Below, piece after piece: positions 37,101-44,567 of a DNA stretch of 61,472 nucleotides (the stretch's first letter is position 1; every line of letters starts with the position of its first letter). This stretch comes from Paenibacillus alginolyticus DSM 5050 = NBRC 15375 (GTDB lineage: Bacteria; Bacillota; Bacilli; Paenibacillales; NBRC-103111). The stretch lies in contig NZ_AUGY01000049.1 of the NCBI RefSeq assembly GCF_000422905.1, forward strand, positions 1 to 61,472, in the 5' to 3' direction. Under the pieces are notes generated by a model that saw only the letters and a program-made list of their open reading frames with translations, was not told where the DNA came from and did no database searches. The position numbers and the translations under genes are program-made.

Positions 37101-37659
37101 GCGTACGGTCGATACGAACATAGATGATATCTTTCGCATCAGTCTCAAGCTCCAACCAAGCTCCACGGTTCGGAATTACGGTTGCGGTATATGTTTTTTT
37201 GCCGTTTTTATCCACTTTCGTGCTATAATAAACACTGGGTGAACGAACGAGCTGGGAGACGATTACACGCTCCGCACCGTTAATAATGAACGTTCCCGTG
37301 TCAGTCATGATAGGGAAATCCCCCATGAACACTTCTTGTTCTTTGACCTCGCCGGTTTCCTTATTAATCAAACGGACTTTGACTCTTAACGGCGCCGCAT
37401 AGGTTACGTCGCGTTCTTTGGATTCATCAACTGAGTACTTAGGATCGCCTAAGCTATAGTCAATAAACTCCAGTACTAGGTTACCTGTAAAATCCTGGAT
37501 CGGAGAGATATCCTGAAACATCTCGCGAAGTCCTTCTTCCAAAAACCACTCATACGATTTTTGCTGGATTTCAATCAGGTTTGGAATGCCCAGCACCTCA
37601 TTAATTCGTGCATAAGTCCTGCGTTTACGTCGTCCAAATTGAACAAGATGTCCCGCCAA
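34120..37659 (-). CDS. rpoB: RNA polymerase beta subunit
   Basis: The 1179-residue catalytic subunit carries an intact rifampicin-binding cluster (FFGSSQLSQFMDQTNPL, then THKRRLSALGPGG). The His and Ser most often changed in resistance are wild type. The C-terminus ends in a short acidic tail, EEEIEMREADDDDE and beyond. The start is a TTG at 37659, preceded by GAGGGGTGA. The transcript has a long leader (see 37731-37987). It precedes rpoC. Confidence 0.99.
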   Translation of the reverse strand: MAGHLVQFGRRKRRTYARINEVLGIPNLIEIQQKSYEWFLEEGLREMFQDISPIQDFTGNLVLEFIDYSLGDPKYSVDESKERDVTYAAPLRVKVRLINKETGEVKEQEVFMGDFPIMTDTGTFIINGAERVIVSQLVRSPSVYYSTKVDKNGKKTYTATVIPNRGAWLELETDAKDIIYVRIDRTRKIPVTVLLRSLGFGTDAEILDLLGDNEYIRNTLDKDNTDSTEKALIEIYERLRPGEPPTLDNARSLIVARFFDPKRYDLANVGRYKINKKLHIKNRLFNQRLAETLVDSETGEIIAEAGQLLDRRVLDEILPFIEKGAGYKEFTIPKGVTGADTIPVQCINVYSPTEEGKVVKVISNGVIDKTVKNITPADIISSINYFINLLHGIGNTDDIDHLGNRRLRSVGELLQNQFRIGLSRMERVVRERMSIQDANVITPQALINIRPVIASIKEFFGSSQLSQFMDQTNPLAELTHKRRLSALGPGGLTRERAGMEVRDVHHSHYGRMCPIETPEGPNIGLINSLSTFARINEYGFIEAPYRWVDPKSGLVTDQIAYLTADEEDNYVIAQANAQLTEDNKFVEDAIIVRYKDDNLTLPVERVDYMDVSPKQVVSVATALIPFLENDDSNRALMGSNMQRQAVPLLIPKAPLVGTGMEHKVAKDSGVCIVSKFDGIIEKAAANEIWLRRQEMVDGKLVSGNIVKYKLHKFMRSNQGTCINQRPIVKKGQLVKTGDILADGPSTEQGELALGRNVVVAFMTWEGYNYEDAILLSQKLVKEDVYTSIHIEEYESEARDTKLGPEEITRDIPNVGEDALKNLDERGIIRVGAEIGAGDILVGKVTPKGVTELTAEERLLHAIFGEKAREVRDTSLRVPHGTDGIVVDVKVFTRENGDELPPGVNQLVRVYIAQKRKISEGDKMAGRHGNKGVVARILPEEDMPFLPDGTPVEVVLNPLGVPSRMNIGQVLEVHLGMASKYLGIHAATPVFDGAREYDVFDAMEEAGMQRSGKTILYDGRTGESFEREVTVGVMYMIKLAHMVDDKIHARSTGPYSLVTQQPLGGKAQFGGQRFGEMEVWALEAYGAAYTLQEILTVKSDDVVGRVKTYESIVKGENVPEPGVPESFKVLIKELQSLGMDVKILSGDEEEIEMREADDDDEVTSDKLNLNLEGSELGVNE

Positions 37660-37730
37660 CTTTCATTCACCCCTCAACTCTACTCAATAAATAAAAAGAA
37701 GAAGAAAAACTTCTACCGACGTACACTCAG

Positions 37731-37760
37731 GACGCCTCCATTAGTGGAGCCCGTCCGAAT
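37731..37760 (-). other. GC-rich hairpin in the rpoB leader
   Basis: On the minus strand GGAC-ggg-CTCCA-ctaa-TGGAG-gcg-TCC forms a hairpin with an internal loop, about 75 bases before the rpoB start. No T run follows, so it is not an intrinsic terminator. It may be a regulatory or stabilising structure in the untranslated leader of about 290 bases. The rest of the 37660-38041 gap holds only the promoter and the duplicated motif listed below. Confidence 0.45.
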
Positions 37761-37904
37761 TAAGCGACTGTATGAAGGAAGGTTTTTCCCTGAAATCAAT
37801 AAGACTTTTCCAAATATTTCTTCCCATCCTGTTAGAGTTTCCTAAAATTCAAACATTATACGTTACACGTTCATATTTTATTCATTCTGGAAGAAAAAAA
37901 TACT

Positions 37905-37973
37905 TGACATTTTTGTTAACTAAAGACATGTGTCCCATCTTAATACTGACATTTTTTAATAATACCACATGTG
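37905..37973. repeat. Duplicated motif at the rpoB promoter
   Basis: Two 27-28 base copies start 42 bases apart (37905-37932 and 37947-37973). On the plus strand both begin TGACATTTTT and end ACATGTG, with diverged centres. One copy covers the -10 and spacer of the rpoB promoter. The other lies just downstream of the expected transcript start. Confidence 0.5.
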
Positions 37974-37987
37974 AAATGTCAAGTCAA
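37959..37987 (-). promoter_or_regulatory. rpoBC promoter (sigma-A)
   Basis: On the minus strand TTGACT (37982-37987) and TATTAT (37959-37964) are 17 bases apart. A second TTGACA overlaps the -35 but would give a poor spacing. The expected transcript starts near 37952, leaving a leader of about 290 bases. Confidence 0.75.
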
Positions 37988-38041
37988 ACAATTTCCCTGG
38001 ATTAACAGTTAAGACTTAAAACCAAATCTCATCCACTGCCA

Positions 38042-38638
38042 CTACTTCGTAGCCTTGAGAATTTTGTACCCTTTATCTTTGGAAACCTCAGTCACTTCAC
38101 TGTAAATAGACTCGAGTTTTTTCATTGCCGATGGAGCACCTTGCTTTTTTTGAATAACAACCCAGATAGACCCGCCTTCAACTAAGCAATCATAAGCATC
38201 TGAAAAAATGCGATGAACAACTTCCTTGCCGGCACGAATCGGTGGATTAGTTAGAACAGTATCAAATCTCTGCTCTTTTACTTGTTCCAAAAGATCACTT
38301 TGAAGGATGGTCACATTCGCAATTCCGTTACGCTTCGCATTATCAGCAGAAAGCTCGACCGCTCTCTCATTGATATCAACCATTGTCACATGCCCCTTCG
38401 GACACATCACAGCAGCGCTTAGCCCGATTGGACCGTACCCACACCCTACATCAAGAACCTTAGCATCCTCGCGCAATTGCATGGTTTCAATTAAATGCTT
38501 ACTTCCATAATCGACACCTTTTTTCGAAAAGACTCCCGCGTCCGTCAGGAACGTATATGTCTTGCCACGCAAGACTTCTTGCATAGTCTGGACATCTCGT
38601 TTAACCGTCGGTCGCTCCGTATAGTAATGCTCTGACAC
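38042..38638 (-). CDS. RsmC-like class I rRNA methyltransferase (YbxB-like)
   Basis: The 198-residue SAM-dependent methyltransferase has motif I (VLDVGCGYGPIG) and the catalytic NPPIRAGK, as in guanine-N2 methyltransferases such as E. coli RsmC. It is the short single-domain form found between rplL and rpoB in Bacillales (ybxB). Modification of 16S rRNA is likely from the family but not shown. The start is a GTG at 38638, after GGAGGA. A terminator separates it from rplL, so it probably depends on readthrough or a promoter I cannot see. Confidence 0.9.
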   Translation of the reverse strand: MSEHYYTERPTVKRDVQTMQEVLRGKTYTFLTDAGVFSKKGVDYGSKHLIETMQLREDAKVLDVGCGYGPIGLSAAVMCPKGHVTMVDINERAVELSADNAKRNGIANVTILQSDLLEQVKEQRFDTVLTNPPIRAGKEVVHRIFSDAYDCLVEGGSIWVVIQKKQGAPSAMKKLESIYSEVTEVSKDKGYKILKATK

Positions 38639-38735
38639 GTTATGAATTCCTCCTCCACTTTTACCTTTAGGAAAATCAAATAACGAGAGCGTTCCAAAGG
38701 CTTTCCTAAGGGTAAAAACCTCATCTTATAACGGT

Positions 38736-38772
38736 TAAAAAAACCTCTTGAAGTCAAGCTTCAAGAGGTTTC
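38736..38772 (-). terminator. Terminator after rplL
   Basis: On the minus strand CCTCTTGAA-gcttgac-TTCAAGAGG is followed by TTTTTTT, a strong hairpin 12 bases after the rplL stop codon. Confidence 0.9.
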
Positions 38773-38783
38773 CTATTGAAAGA

Positions 38784-39149
38784 TTACTTAACTTCTACGG
38801 AAGCGCCAGCTTCAGTAAGCTTAGCTTTAACAGCTTCTGCTTCTTCGGAGCTAACTTTTTCTTTAACTGCTTTAGGAGCGCCATCAACCAAGTCTTTCGC
38901 TTCTTTCAGGCCAAGACCTGTGATTTCGCGAACTACTTTAATTACGTTGATTTTGGATGCGCCAGCGCTAGTCAAGATAACGTCAAACTCAGTTTGAGCT
39001 TCTTCAACTGCTACTGCTGCGCCACCGCCAGCTGCTACTGGAGCTGCTGCTGTTACGCCAAACTCTTCTTCAATTGCTTTAACCAGGTCGTTCAATTCCA
39101 AGATTGTCATGCCTTTGATTGCTTCTAGGATCGTTGCATTGTTGCTCAT
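38784..39149 (-). CDS. rplL: 50S ribosomal protein L7/L12
   Basis: The 121-residue stalk protein has an N-terminal dimerisation helix (LNDLVKAIEEEFG), an Ala- and Gly-rich hinge (AAAPVAAGGGAAVAVEE) and a C-terminal factor-binding domain. It recruits translation GTPases and is present in several copies per ribosome. The start is the ATG at 39149 (MSNNATILEAI) after TGGAGGT. The frame is open eight codons upstream without support. Confidence 0.98.
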   Translation of the reverse strand: MSNNATILEAIKGMTILELNDLVKAIEEEFGVTAAAPVAAGGGAAVAVEEAQTEFDVILTSAGASKINVIKVVREITGLGLKEAKDLVDGAPKAVKEKVSSEEAEAVKAKLTEAGASVEVK

Positions 39150-39203
39150 GGTTAAACCTCCATTATCATTCATATATTTTGTGGTTGTTGTTGTAAAACA
39201 AAA

Positions 39204-39713
39204 TTAAGCTTGACCTTCAGCTTCTTTTTTCTCAGCAACTGCTTTAACAGCAAGTGCAAAGTTACGAACTGGAGCTTGAAGAACGCTAAGCAACATGGAG
39301 AGAAGACCATCTCTGGACGGAAGTTCTGCAAGTGCTTTGATTTCTTGGGATCCAACTACGCGGCCTTCGACCACGCCGCCTTTTACGCTCAATTGATCAT
39401 TCTTTTTCGCAAATTCAGTCAAAATTTTCGCTGGAGCGACTAGATCGTCATTGCTGAAAGCAATAGCAGTTGGACCTGTTAGGTACTCATCCAATGCGCT
39501 TAATTCAGCATTTGCCGATGCGCGTCTAGCCAACGAGTTCTTGAGAACTACGAATTCAATTCCAGCTTCGCGCAAGGTTTTGCGCAGCTGCGTTACTTGA
39601 GCTACGTTCAAACCGCGGTAGTCTGCTATGATTGTAGAAGCACTAGCTTTAAACTTTTCAGTTACTTCAGCTACTGCCTGTTCTTTCTGTGCAAGAATTT
39701 TCGCGTTTGCCAT
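39204..39713 (-). CDS. rplJ: 50S ribosomal protein L10
   Basis: The 169-residue L10 is the stalk base that anchors L7/L12 dimers through its C-terminal helix. It also binds 23S rRNA with the N-terminal domain (ADYRGLNVAQVTQLRKTLRE). It should repress its own operon by binding the upstream leader. The start is the ATG at 39713 (MANAKILAQKE) after GAGGTG. Confidence 0.98.
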   Translation of the reverse strand: MANAKILAQKEQAVAEVTEKFKASASTIIADYRGLNVAQVTQLRKTLREAGIEFVVLKNSLARRASANAELSALDEYLTGPTAIAFSNDDLVAPAKILTEFAKKNDQLSVKGGVVEGRVVGSQEIKALAELPSRDGLLSMLLSVLQAPVRNFALAVKAVAEKKEAEGQA

Positions 39714-39792
39714 AGTACACCTCACTTCTTATGCATTTATCTTTCAAGATCGCAAACAGTAGGAGCATCAGCATTCCTTATCTAAAATAAGA

Positions 39793-39920
39793 AATGCCTT
39801 CGTAGACGCTACGAAGGCATGATGTGTTCACTTTTTCCCTGATGTACAAAGAAATCGCAATATATATCATAACACCTCGGTAGGAAATTAAGCACGTTGG
39901 CACCTACTGTCTACGGTTTG
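39793..39920 (-). ncRNA. Ribosomal protein L10 leader
   Basis: On the minus strand the hallmark segments CCGTAGACAGTAGGTGCC and CTTAATTTCCTACCGAGGTG (39868-39917) match the consensus of the Firmicute L10 leader. L10(L12)4 binds this leader to control rplJ-rplL. A strong hairpin, ATGCCTTCGTAG-cgt-CTACGAAGGCAT, at 39794-39820 follows, then a T-rich stretch, so it probably acts as the attenuator. The leader occupies most of the 275-base gap between rplA and rplJ. Confidence 0.85.
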
Positions 39921-39988
39921 CATATTCATTTTTATGACCTTTGATAGAGTATCACGCCCAGCAACCGAAGTCAACTGGTAGCTTTTAC

Positions 39989-40681
39989 TTATCTGAAGGA
40001 TTGCAGGTTCACACGAACGCTTGGACCCATTGTGGAGGATACAGCAATGTTTTTCAGGTAAACACCTTTAGCAGCTGCTGGTTTCGCTCTTACAAGTGCA
40101 TCAACCAATGCTTTGAAGTTTTCATTCAACTTATCAGCATCGAAAGATACTTTGCCAAGTGGAGCATGGATTTGGCCTGCTTTGTCAAGACGGTACTCGA
40201 TTTTACCTGCTTTGATCTCTTGAACAGCTTTGGTAACGTCGAAAGTAACTGTTCCTGCTTTAGGGTTTGGCATTAAACCTTTACCCCCGAGGATACGACC
40301 CAGTTTACCAACTTCGCTCATCATGTCCGGAGTAGCTACGCAAACGTCAAATTCGAACCAACCTTGTTGAATTTTGTTGATCATATCAGCATCACCAACA
40401 AAATCTGCACCAGCCGCTTCAGCTTCTTTCGCTTTCTCGCCTTTAGCAAATACAAGTACACGTTTCGTTTTACCAGTACCGTGTGGAAGTACAACGACAC
40501 CACGAACAGCCTGATCTTGTTTTCTTGGGTCAACACCCAGACGAACTGCAACATCTACAGTTTCATCAAATTTAGCAGGAGCTGTTTTCTTAACAAGCTC
40601 GATTGCTTCTGACGGATCATACAAAGTTTCAGCATTTACAAGCTGAGATACTTCGCGGTATTTTTTACCGTGTTTAGGCAT
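39989..40681 (-). CDS. rplA: 50S ribosomal protein L1
   Basis: The 230-residue L1 forms the mobile stalk that releases E-site tRNA. It starts MPKHGKKYREVSQLV and has VGRDxx-like GKAG segments (KLGRILGGKGLMPNPKAGTV). It often represses the L11 operon. AAGGAGGAA precedes the ATG. Confidence 0.98.
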   Translation of the reverse strand: MPKHGKKYREVSQLVNAETLYDPSEAIELVKKTAPAKFDETVDVAVRLGVDPRKQDQAVRGVVVLPHGTGKTKRVLVFAKGEKAKEAEAAGADFVGDADMINKIQQGWFEFDVCVATPDMMSEVGKLGRILGGKGLMPNPKAGTVTFDVTKAVQEIKAGKIEYRLDKAGQIHAPLGKVSFDADKLNENFKALVDALVRAKPAAAKGVYLKNIAVSSTMGPSVRVNLQSFR

Positions 40682-40735
40682 TTAAATTTCCTCCTTAGTG
40701 GTATTAGCGGATAATCCTCCCACCGAGCGGCTGAA

Positions 40736-40776
40736 GAGTTTTCGTAGAAAACTCACTTCGAAAGCAAATGCTTACC
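40736..40776. repeat. Interspersed palindromic repeat, copy C (rplK-rplA gap)
   Basis: On the plus strand GAGTTTTC-gta-GAAAACTC is followed by ACTTCGAAAGCAAATGCTTACC. It resembles copies A, B and D but is more diverged after the hairpin. Confidence 0.5.
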
Positions 40777-40799
40777 GTTTAACCGCATTCCTTGCGGAA

Positions 40800-41225
40800 T
40801 TAATCTTCGATAGTGATTCCCATGCTGCGAGCAGTACCTTCAACCATACGCATTGCAGCCTCAACGGATGCAGCATTTAGGTCAGGCATTTTTTGTTCAG
40901 CGATTTCGCGAACTTTTGCGCGTTTCACAGTTGCAACTTTCTTTTTGTTTGGTTCACCGGATCCTTTTTCGATACCAGCAACGACGCGAAGAAGAACTGC
41001 AGCCGGAGGCGTTTTAGTGATGAATGTAAAGGAACGATCCTCGAATACTGTGATTTCAACCGGAATGATAAGACCAACTTGATCAGCAGTACGAGCGTTA
41101 AACTCTTTACAGAATGCCATGATGTTCACACCTGCTTGACCCAATGCTGGACCGATCGGTGGTGCTGGATTTGCTTTCGCAGCTTGAACTTGAAGCTTCA
41201 CGATTTTAATAACCTTTTTTGCCAT
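40800..41225 (-). CDS. rplK: 50S ribosomal protein L11
   Basis: The 141-residue GTPase-centre protein has the proline-rich N-terminal domain (KANPAPPIGPALGQAGVNIM) that binds thiostrepton with 23S rRNA. It is also needed for the stringent response. The start is the ATG at 41225 after AAGGAGGTG. The frame is open 14 codons upstream without support. Confidence 0.98.
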   Translation of the reverse strand: MAKKVIKIVKLQVQAAKANPAPPIGPALGQAGVNIMAFCKEFNARTADQVGLIIPVEITVFEDRSFTFITKTPPAAVLLRVVAGIEKGSGEPNKKKVATVKRAKVREIAEQKMPDLNAASVEAAMRMVEGTARSMGITIED

Positions 41226-41278
41226 GATAGACACCTCCTTGCTCTTAATATGGGATCTCATTGCCATCCCACTAACGA

Positions 41279-41302
41279 AGGTCTATCCCGAGGAATAGAC
41301 CT
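41279..41302 (-). other. Hairpin between nusG and rplK
   Basis: A 9-bp stem, AGGTCTATT/GATAGACCT with a CCTCGG loop, lies about 55 bases before rplK. No T run follows. It may be part of an L11-operon leader or an RNA-processing site. The function is unknown. Confidence 0.35.
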
Positions 41303-41327
41303 GGTAGAAACCCTTGGTTTTCTTGTT

Positions 41328-41861
41328 TTATAGCTTTTCCACTTGGTCGAAATCGAGCTCAAGCGGGGTTTCTCTACCAAACATGTTGACATGTACCTTA
41401 AGTTTACCCTTGTCAGCAACAATTTCTTCAACAGAGCCGACAAAGTTTGCGAAAGGTCCCACCTTAACGCGTACGGTTTCTTTGAGTTCGAAGTCGATTT
41501 TCTCCTTCGGCTCTTCCATACCCATATGCTTCAGGATAGATTCAACTTCCTCAGGTAATAATGCAGTCGGTTTAGAGCCGGATCCTGTAGAACCTACGAA
41601 TCCAGTTACTCCTGGCGTATTACGCACGACATACCAAGAGTCGTCTGTTTGAATCATTTCTACGAGAACATAACCTGGATAAACTTTACGCATGACGACT
41701 TTTTTCTTGCCGTCTTTGTTTACCAGTTCTTCTTCCATAGGCACAAGCACACGGAAGATCTTGTCCGTCATTTCCATAGATTCAACGCGTTTCTCTAAGT
41801 TGGCTTTCACTTTGTTCTCATACCCTGAATAGGTATGTACGACGTACCATCTTTTTTCCAT
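41328..41861 (-). CDS. nusG: Transcription termination/antitermination factor NusG
   Basis: The 177-residue protein has an NGN domain (RWYVVHTYSGYENKV to PGVTGFVGS) and a C-terminal KOW domain (VKVGPFANFVGSVEEIV). It binds RNA polymerase and links to S10 or Rho. The start is the ATG at 41861, eight bases after AGGTGA, giving the Bacillus length. Confidence 0.98.
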   Translation of the reverse strand: MEKRWYVVHTYSGYENKVKANLEKRVESMEMTDKIFRVLVPMEEELVNKDGKKKVVMRKVYPGYVLVEMIQTDDSWYVVRNTPGVTGFVGSTGSGSKPTALLPEEVESILKHMGMEEPKEKIDFELKETVRVKVGPFANFVGSVEEIVADKGKLKVHVNMFGRETPLELDFDQVEKL

Positions 41862-41885
41862 GAATAAATTCACCTATAGTCCTGT

Positions 41886-42098
41886 TTATTTAAAAACAAG
41901 GCGCAGCAACTCAGAAATTCCTAGATCCAGCACAAAAAAATAGATAGCAACAAAAGCTACAGTACCCAATACGACAAGCGTATAGGTTGTCATCTCTTTG
42001 CGACTTGGCCACTTGACCTTTTTGAGTTCTGACCAACTGTCGGTGAAGAAGGAAAAAGTGGATCCGAAGCTTTGTCTCATTCTAGCCAAGAACGCCAC
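41886..42098 (-). CDS. secE: Preprotein translocase subunit SecE
   Basis: The 70-residue single-span SecE has an amphipathic helix (SWSELKKVKWPSRKEMTTYT) and one membrane segment (about 41-63). It clamps SecY. The start is a GTG at 42098, seven bases after GGAGGT. Confidence 0.95.
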   Translation of the reverse strand: MAFLARMRQSFGSTFSFFTDSWSELKKVKWPSRKEMTTYTLVVLGTVAFVAIYFFVLDLGISELLRLVFK

Positions 42099-42117
42099 AA
42101 ACTACACCTCCAAAGAA

Positions 42118-42267
42118 CTACCTAGTCTCGCGATGAGCAGTATGTTCATTGCAAAATTTGCAATATTTCTTCAACTCAATACGGTCGGGATTGTTGCGCT
42201 TATTTTTAGTGGATGCATAGTTTCTTTGTTTGCAATTTGTGCACGCTAATGTGATGATGACCCGCAT
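42118..42267 (-). CDS. rpmG: 50S ribosomal protein L33, zinc type
   Basis: The gene encodes 49 residues, starting MRVIITLACTNCKQRNYAST and ending CKFCNEHTAHRETR. Two CxxC pairs (CTNC and CKFC) mark the zinc-binding form. TAGGAGGTG precedes the ATG. It is first in the rpmG-secE-nusG transcript. Confidence 0.97.
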   Translation of the reverse strand: MRVIITLACTNCKQRNYASTKNKRNNPDRIELKKYCKFCNEHTAHRETR

Positions 42268-42352
42268 GATGTACACCTCCTACAGACACTTTCTAATTAA
42301 AGCCCTTCTAAGCGCGTCAAAAAGAAAGCGACTTTTAGGGCTACCTGAAATA

Positions 42353-42382
42353 CTTTATCACAACCCGTAATAGGGTGTCAAG
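42353..42382 (-). promoter_or_regulatory. rpmG-secE-nusG promoter (sigma-A)
   Basis: On the minus strand TTGACA (42377-42382) and TAAAGT (42353-42358) are 18 bases apart, about 85 bases before rpmG. Confidence 0.65.
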
Positions 42383-42454
42383 GCAGAAGTCTCATAAATG
42401 CGAGAGTATCATCAGTATAGACTCTCTAAACAATTGTTAAACATTCTCCCAAAG

Positions 42455-42486
42455 AAAAACACCCGCACTGCTTAAGCGGCGCGGGT
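42455..42486 (-). terminator. Terminator after sigH
   Basis: On the minus strand ACCCGCgcCGCT-taag-CAGTGCGGGT is followed by GTTTTTC, just after the sigH stop codon. Confidence 0.85.
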
Positions 42487-42491
42487 ACTTC

Positions 42492-43136
42492 CTACAAATC
42501 TCGGACTTCTAGATAACGTTCAAGTTTGCGTTTAACACGTTGAAGAGCATTATCAATAGACTTCACATGACGATCGAGATCAACAGCAATTTCTTGATAC
42601 GATCTGCCATCGAGATAGAGCATCAATACCCTGCGCTCTAGGTCACTTAATATCTCTCCCATTTTATCTTCAAGGCCCGTAAACTCTTCTTGATTGATTA
42701 CAAGCTCCTCAGGATCTGTAACCCGGGAACCGCTAATAACGTCAAGCAGCGTACGATCAGAATCTTCATCATAGATAGGCTTGTCCAATGACACGTAGGA
42801 ATTAAGAGGAATGTGCTTCTGACGCGTTGCTGTTTTGATCGCCGTGATGATCTGTCGCGTGATGCACAGTTCAGCAAAGGCTTTGAATGAAGCAAGCTTG
42901 TCTCCTCGGAAGTCGCGAATAGATTTATATAAACCTATCATACCTTCCTGCACAATGTCTTCACGGTCTGCACCTATCAAAAAATAAGAACGTGCTTTGG
43001 CACGTACGAAATTCTTATATTTATTGATAAGGTATTCCAACGCTTCGCTACTGCCTTCACGAACTGCTTCGACGATGTCTTCATCTGGCTTGAGGTCATA
43101 ATCATACATTCTCAGTTCTTTGAGGTCGACACTCAC
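42492..43136 (-). CDS. sigH: RNA polymerase sigma factor SigH (sporulation onset)
   Basis: The 214-residue sigma-70-type factor has region 2 (NKYKNFVRAKARSYFLIGADREDIVQEGMIGLYKSIRDF) and a region 4 helix-turn-helix (RSYQEIAVDLDRHVKSIDNALQRVKRKL), very close to B. subtilis SigH. It directs post-exponential and early sporulation genes. The start is the GTG at 43136, seven bases after GGAGGG. Two in-frame TTG codons before it lie too near that site. Confidence 0.97.
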   Translation of the reverse strand: MSVDLKELRMYDYDLKPDEDIVEAVREGSSEALEYLINKYKNFVRAKARSYFLIGADREDIVQEGMIGLYKSIRDFRGDKLASFKAFAELCITRQIITAIKTATRQKHIPLNSYVSLDKPIYDEDSDRTLLDVISGSRVTDPEELVINQEEFTGLEDKMGEILSDLERRVLMLYLDGRSYQEIAVDLDRHVKSIDNALQRVKRKLERYLEVRDL

Positions 43137-43191
43137 CAACAATCCCTCCGGCCTGCAGGACTACCCAGATTCACTATAAAAGTTTAGGTTA

Positions 43192-43221
43192 AGTATACAT
43201 GAAGAAAACTCACACCGTCAA
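43192..43221 (-). promoter_or_regulatory. sigH promoter (sigma-A)
   Basis: On the minus strand TTGACG (43216-43221) and TATACT (43192-43197) are 18 bases apart, between yacP and sigH. In B. subtilis the sigH promoter is repressed by AbrB. An AbrB site cannot be judged by eye. Confidence 0.75.
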
Positions 43222-43255
43222 CGGTGAACCGCACCATTTCTAGCATTTGGAGGAT

Positions 43256-43768
43256 TCACTCTCCTCTTCGCCACCGTTCGAACTGCTCTTTGAGCTCACG
43301 GCTCAGTTTACCTTCGAACGGATTACGCTTGGATGAAGTTTCAGGATGAATACGTTCTCGCACTTCCTTGAGATTTTGTTTGATTTTGACTAGCAGTTCA
43401 CCAGCGGGCATCCGAAGAGCTCCTTTACCGAAAATGACATGCTGCTCAATCATATCCGAGGTGGCTACATAGATCTGCTTACGCCTTCCCATCAAATTCG
43501 TAACCAAGCGTTCGATCCGTTCATCTGCCGTTTCCTTCTCTTTGGTGTAGAGTACTATGAGCTTACTCTGCACATACTTCTTCCCAAGTCCTGGTACCAT
43601 ATAGGCATCAAAAACAAGGTACACCTTCATACCCGAGTAGGATTGATACTCCGCCAGCATATGAATTAACTGATCGCGAGCGCCCTCCAGATCTGTGTCT
43701 TTCAGCTTACTCAGCTCCGGCCAAGCGCCAATAATATTGTAGCCATCAACAATCAGAAACTGTTCCAT
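43256..43768 (-). CDS. rae1: NYN-domain endoribonuclease (YacP/Rae1)
   Basis: The 170-residue PIN-like NYN protein starts MEQFLIVDGYNIIGAWPEL and has acidic metal-binding positions typical of the family (D8, plus the later ATSDMIE). In B. subtilis YacP is Rae1, which cleaves mRNA in the ribosomal A site. It starts five bases after rlmB and precedes sigH. Confidence 0.9.
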   Translation of the reverse strand: MEQFLIVDGYNIIGAWPELSKLKDTDLEGARDQLIHMLAEYQSYSGMKVYLVFDAYMVPGLGKKYVQSKLIVLYTKEKETADERIERLVTNLMGRRKQIYVATSDMIEQHVIFGKGALRMPAGELLVKIKQNLKEVRERIHPETSSKRNPFEGKLSRELKEQFERWRRGE

Positions 43769-43773
43769 TTCAT

Positions 43774-44514
43774 TTAACTCTTATTACGCTGTCTAACCAC
43801 TTCGTACATCAATACACCCGCGGCAACGGACGCATTCAAAGAATTCACATGTCCCGCCATCGGAAGCTTAACTAAGAAGTCACATTTCTCTTTGATTAAT
43901 CGACCTACACCTTTACCTTCATTACCGATAACGAGTGCTATTGGCATGCTAAAGTTGGCTTTATACACATCTTGAGCAGCGGTTACATCTGTTCCAGCGA
44001 CCCAGACTCCCTGTTCTTTCAACTTCTCGATCGTCTGCGCGATATTCGTCACACGTGCAACGGGAACGTATTCAACAGCCCCAGCTGAGGTCTTGGAAAC
44101 TGTCGCTGTAAGTCCGACGGAACGCCGCTTAGGGATAATGACGCCATGGACACCTGTACAGTCAGCTGTTCGCAGGATTGAACCCAGATTATGCGGATCC
44201 TCGATCTCATCCAGAATTAAGATAAAAGGTTCCTGCCCAAGCTCTTTAGCTTTAGCTAAAATATCTTCCACTTCGACATACTCATAGGCAGCTACTTGCG
44301 CTACAACCCCTTGGTGTTGTAGTCCTTCGGCCATTTGGTCCAGCTTGCGCTTGTCCGTAAACTGAACGATAATGCCAACATTTTTGGCTTCCGCTACAAT
44401 AGGACCCGCGAATTGCTTCTGAGCACTCTCTGCGATCCATATTTTATTAATCGTCCGACCAGCACGAAGCGCCTCTAGAACGGAGTGCTTCCCGCCGATA
44501 TATTCTTCATCCAT
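43774..44514 (-). CDS. rlmB: 23S rRNA 2'-O-methyltransferase RlmB (SpoU family)
   Basis: The 246-residue SPOUT methyltransferase has a short N-terminal substrate-binding domain. The trefoil-knot motifs are ILDEIEDPHNLGSILRTAD, VIGNEGKGVGRLI and LPMAGHVNSLNASVAAGVLMYE. RlmB methylates G2251 (E. coli numbering) of 23S rRNA in the P loop. It follows mrnC with a 53-base gap. Confidence 0.93.
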   Translation of the reverse strand: MDEEYIGGKHSVLEALRAGRTINKIWIAESAQKQFAGPIVAEAKNVGIIVQFTDKRKLDQMAEGLQHQGVVAQVAAYEYVEVEDILAKAKELGQEPFILILDEIEDPHNLGSILRTADCTGVHGVIIPKRRSVGLTATVSKTSAGAVEYVPVARVTNIAQTIEKLKEQGVWVAGTDVTAAQDVYKANFSMPIALVIGNEGKGVGRLIKEKCDFLVKLPMAGHVNSLNASVAAGVLMYEVVRQRNKS

Positions 44515-44567
44515 TCCTGTTCCTCCTAAAAGTTTTGCTTGAACAATATAATCATCTTTAGCTTAAG

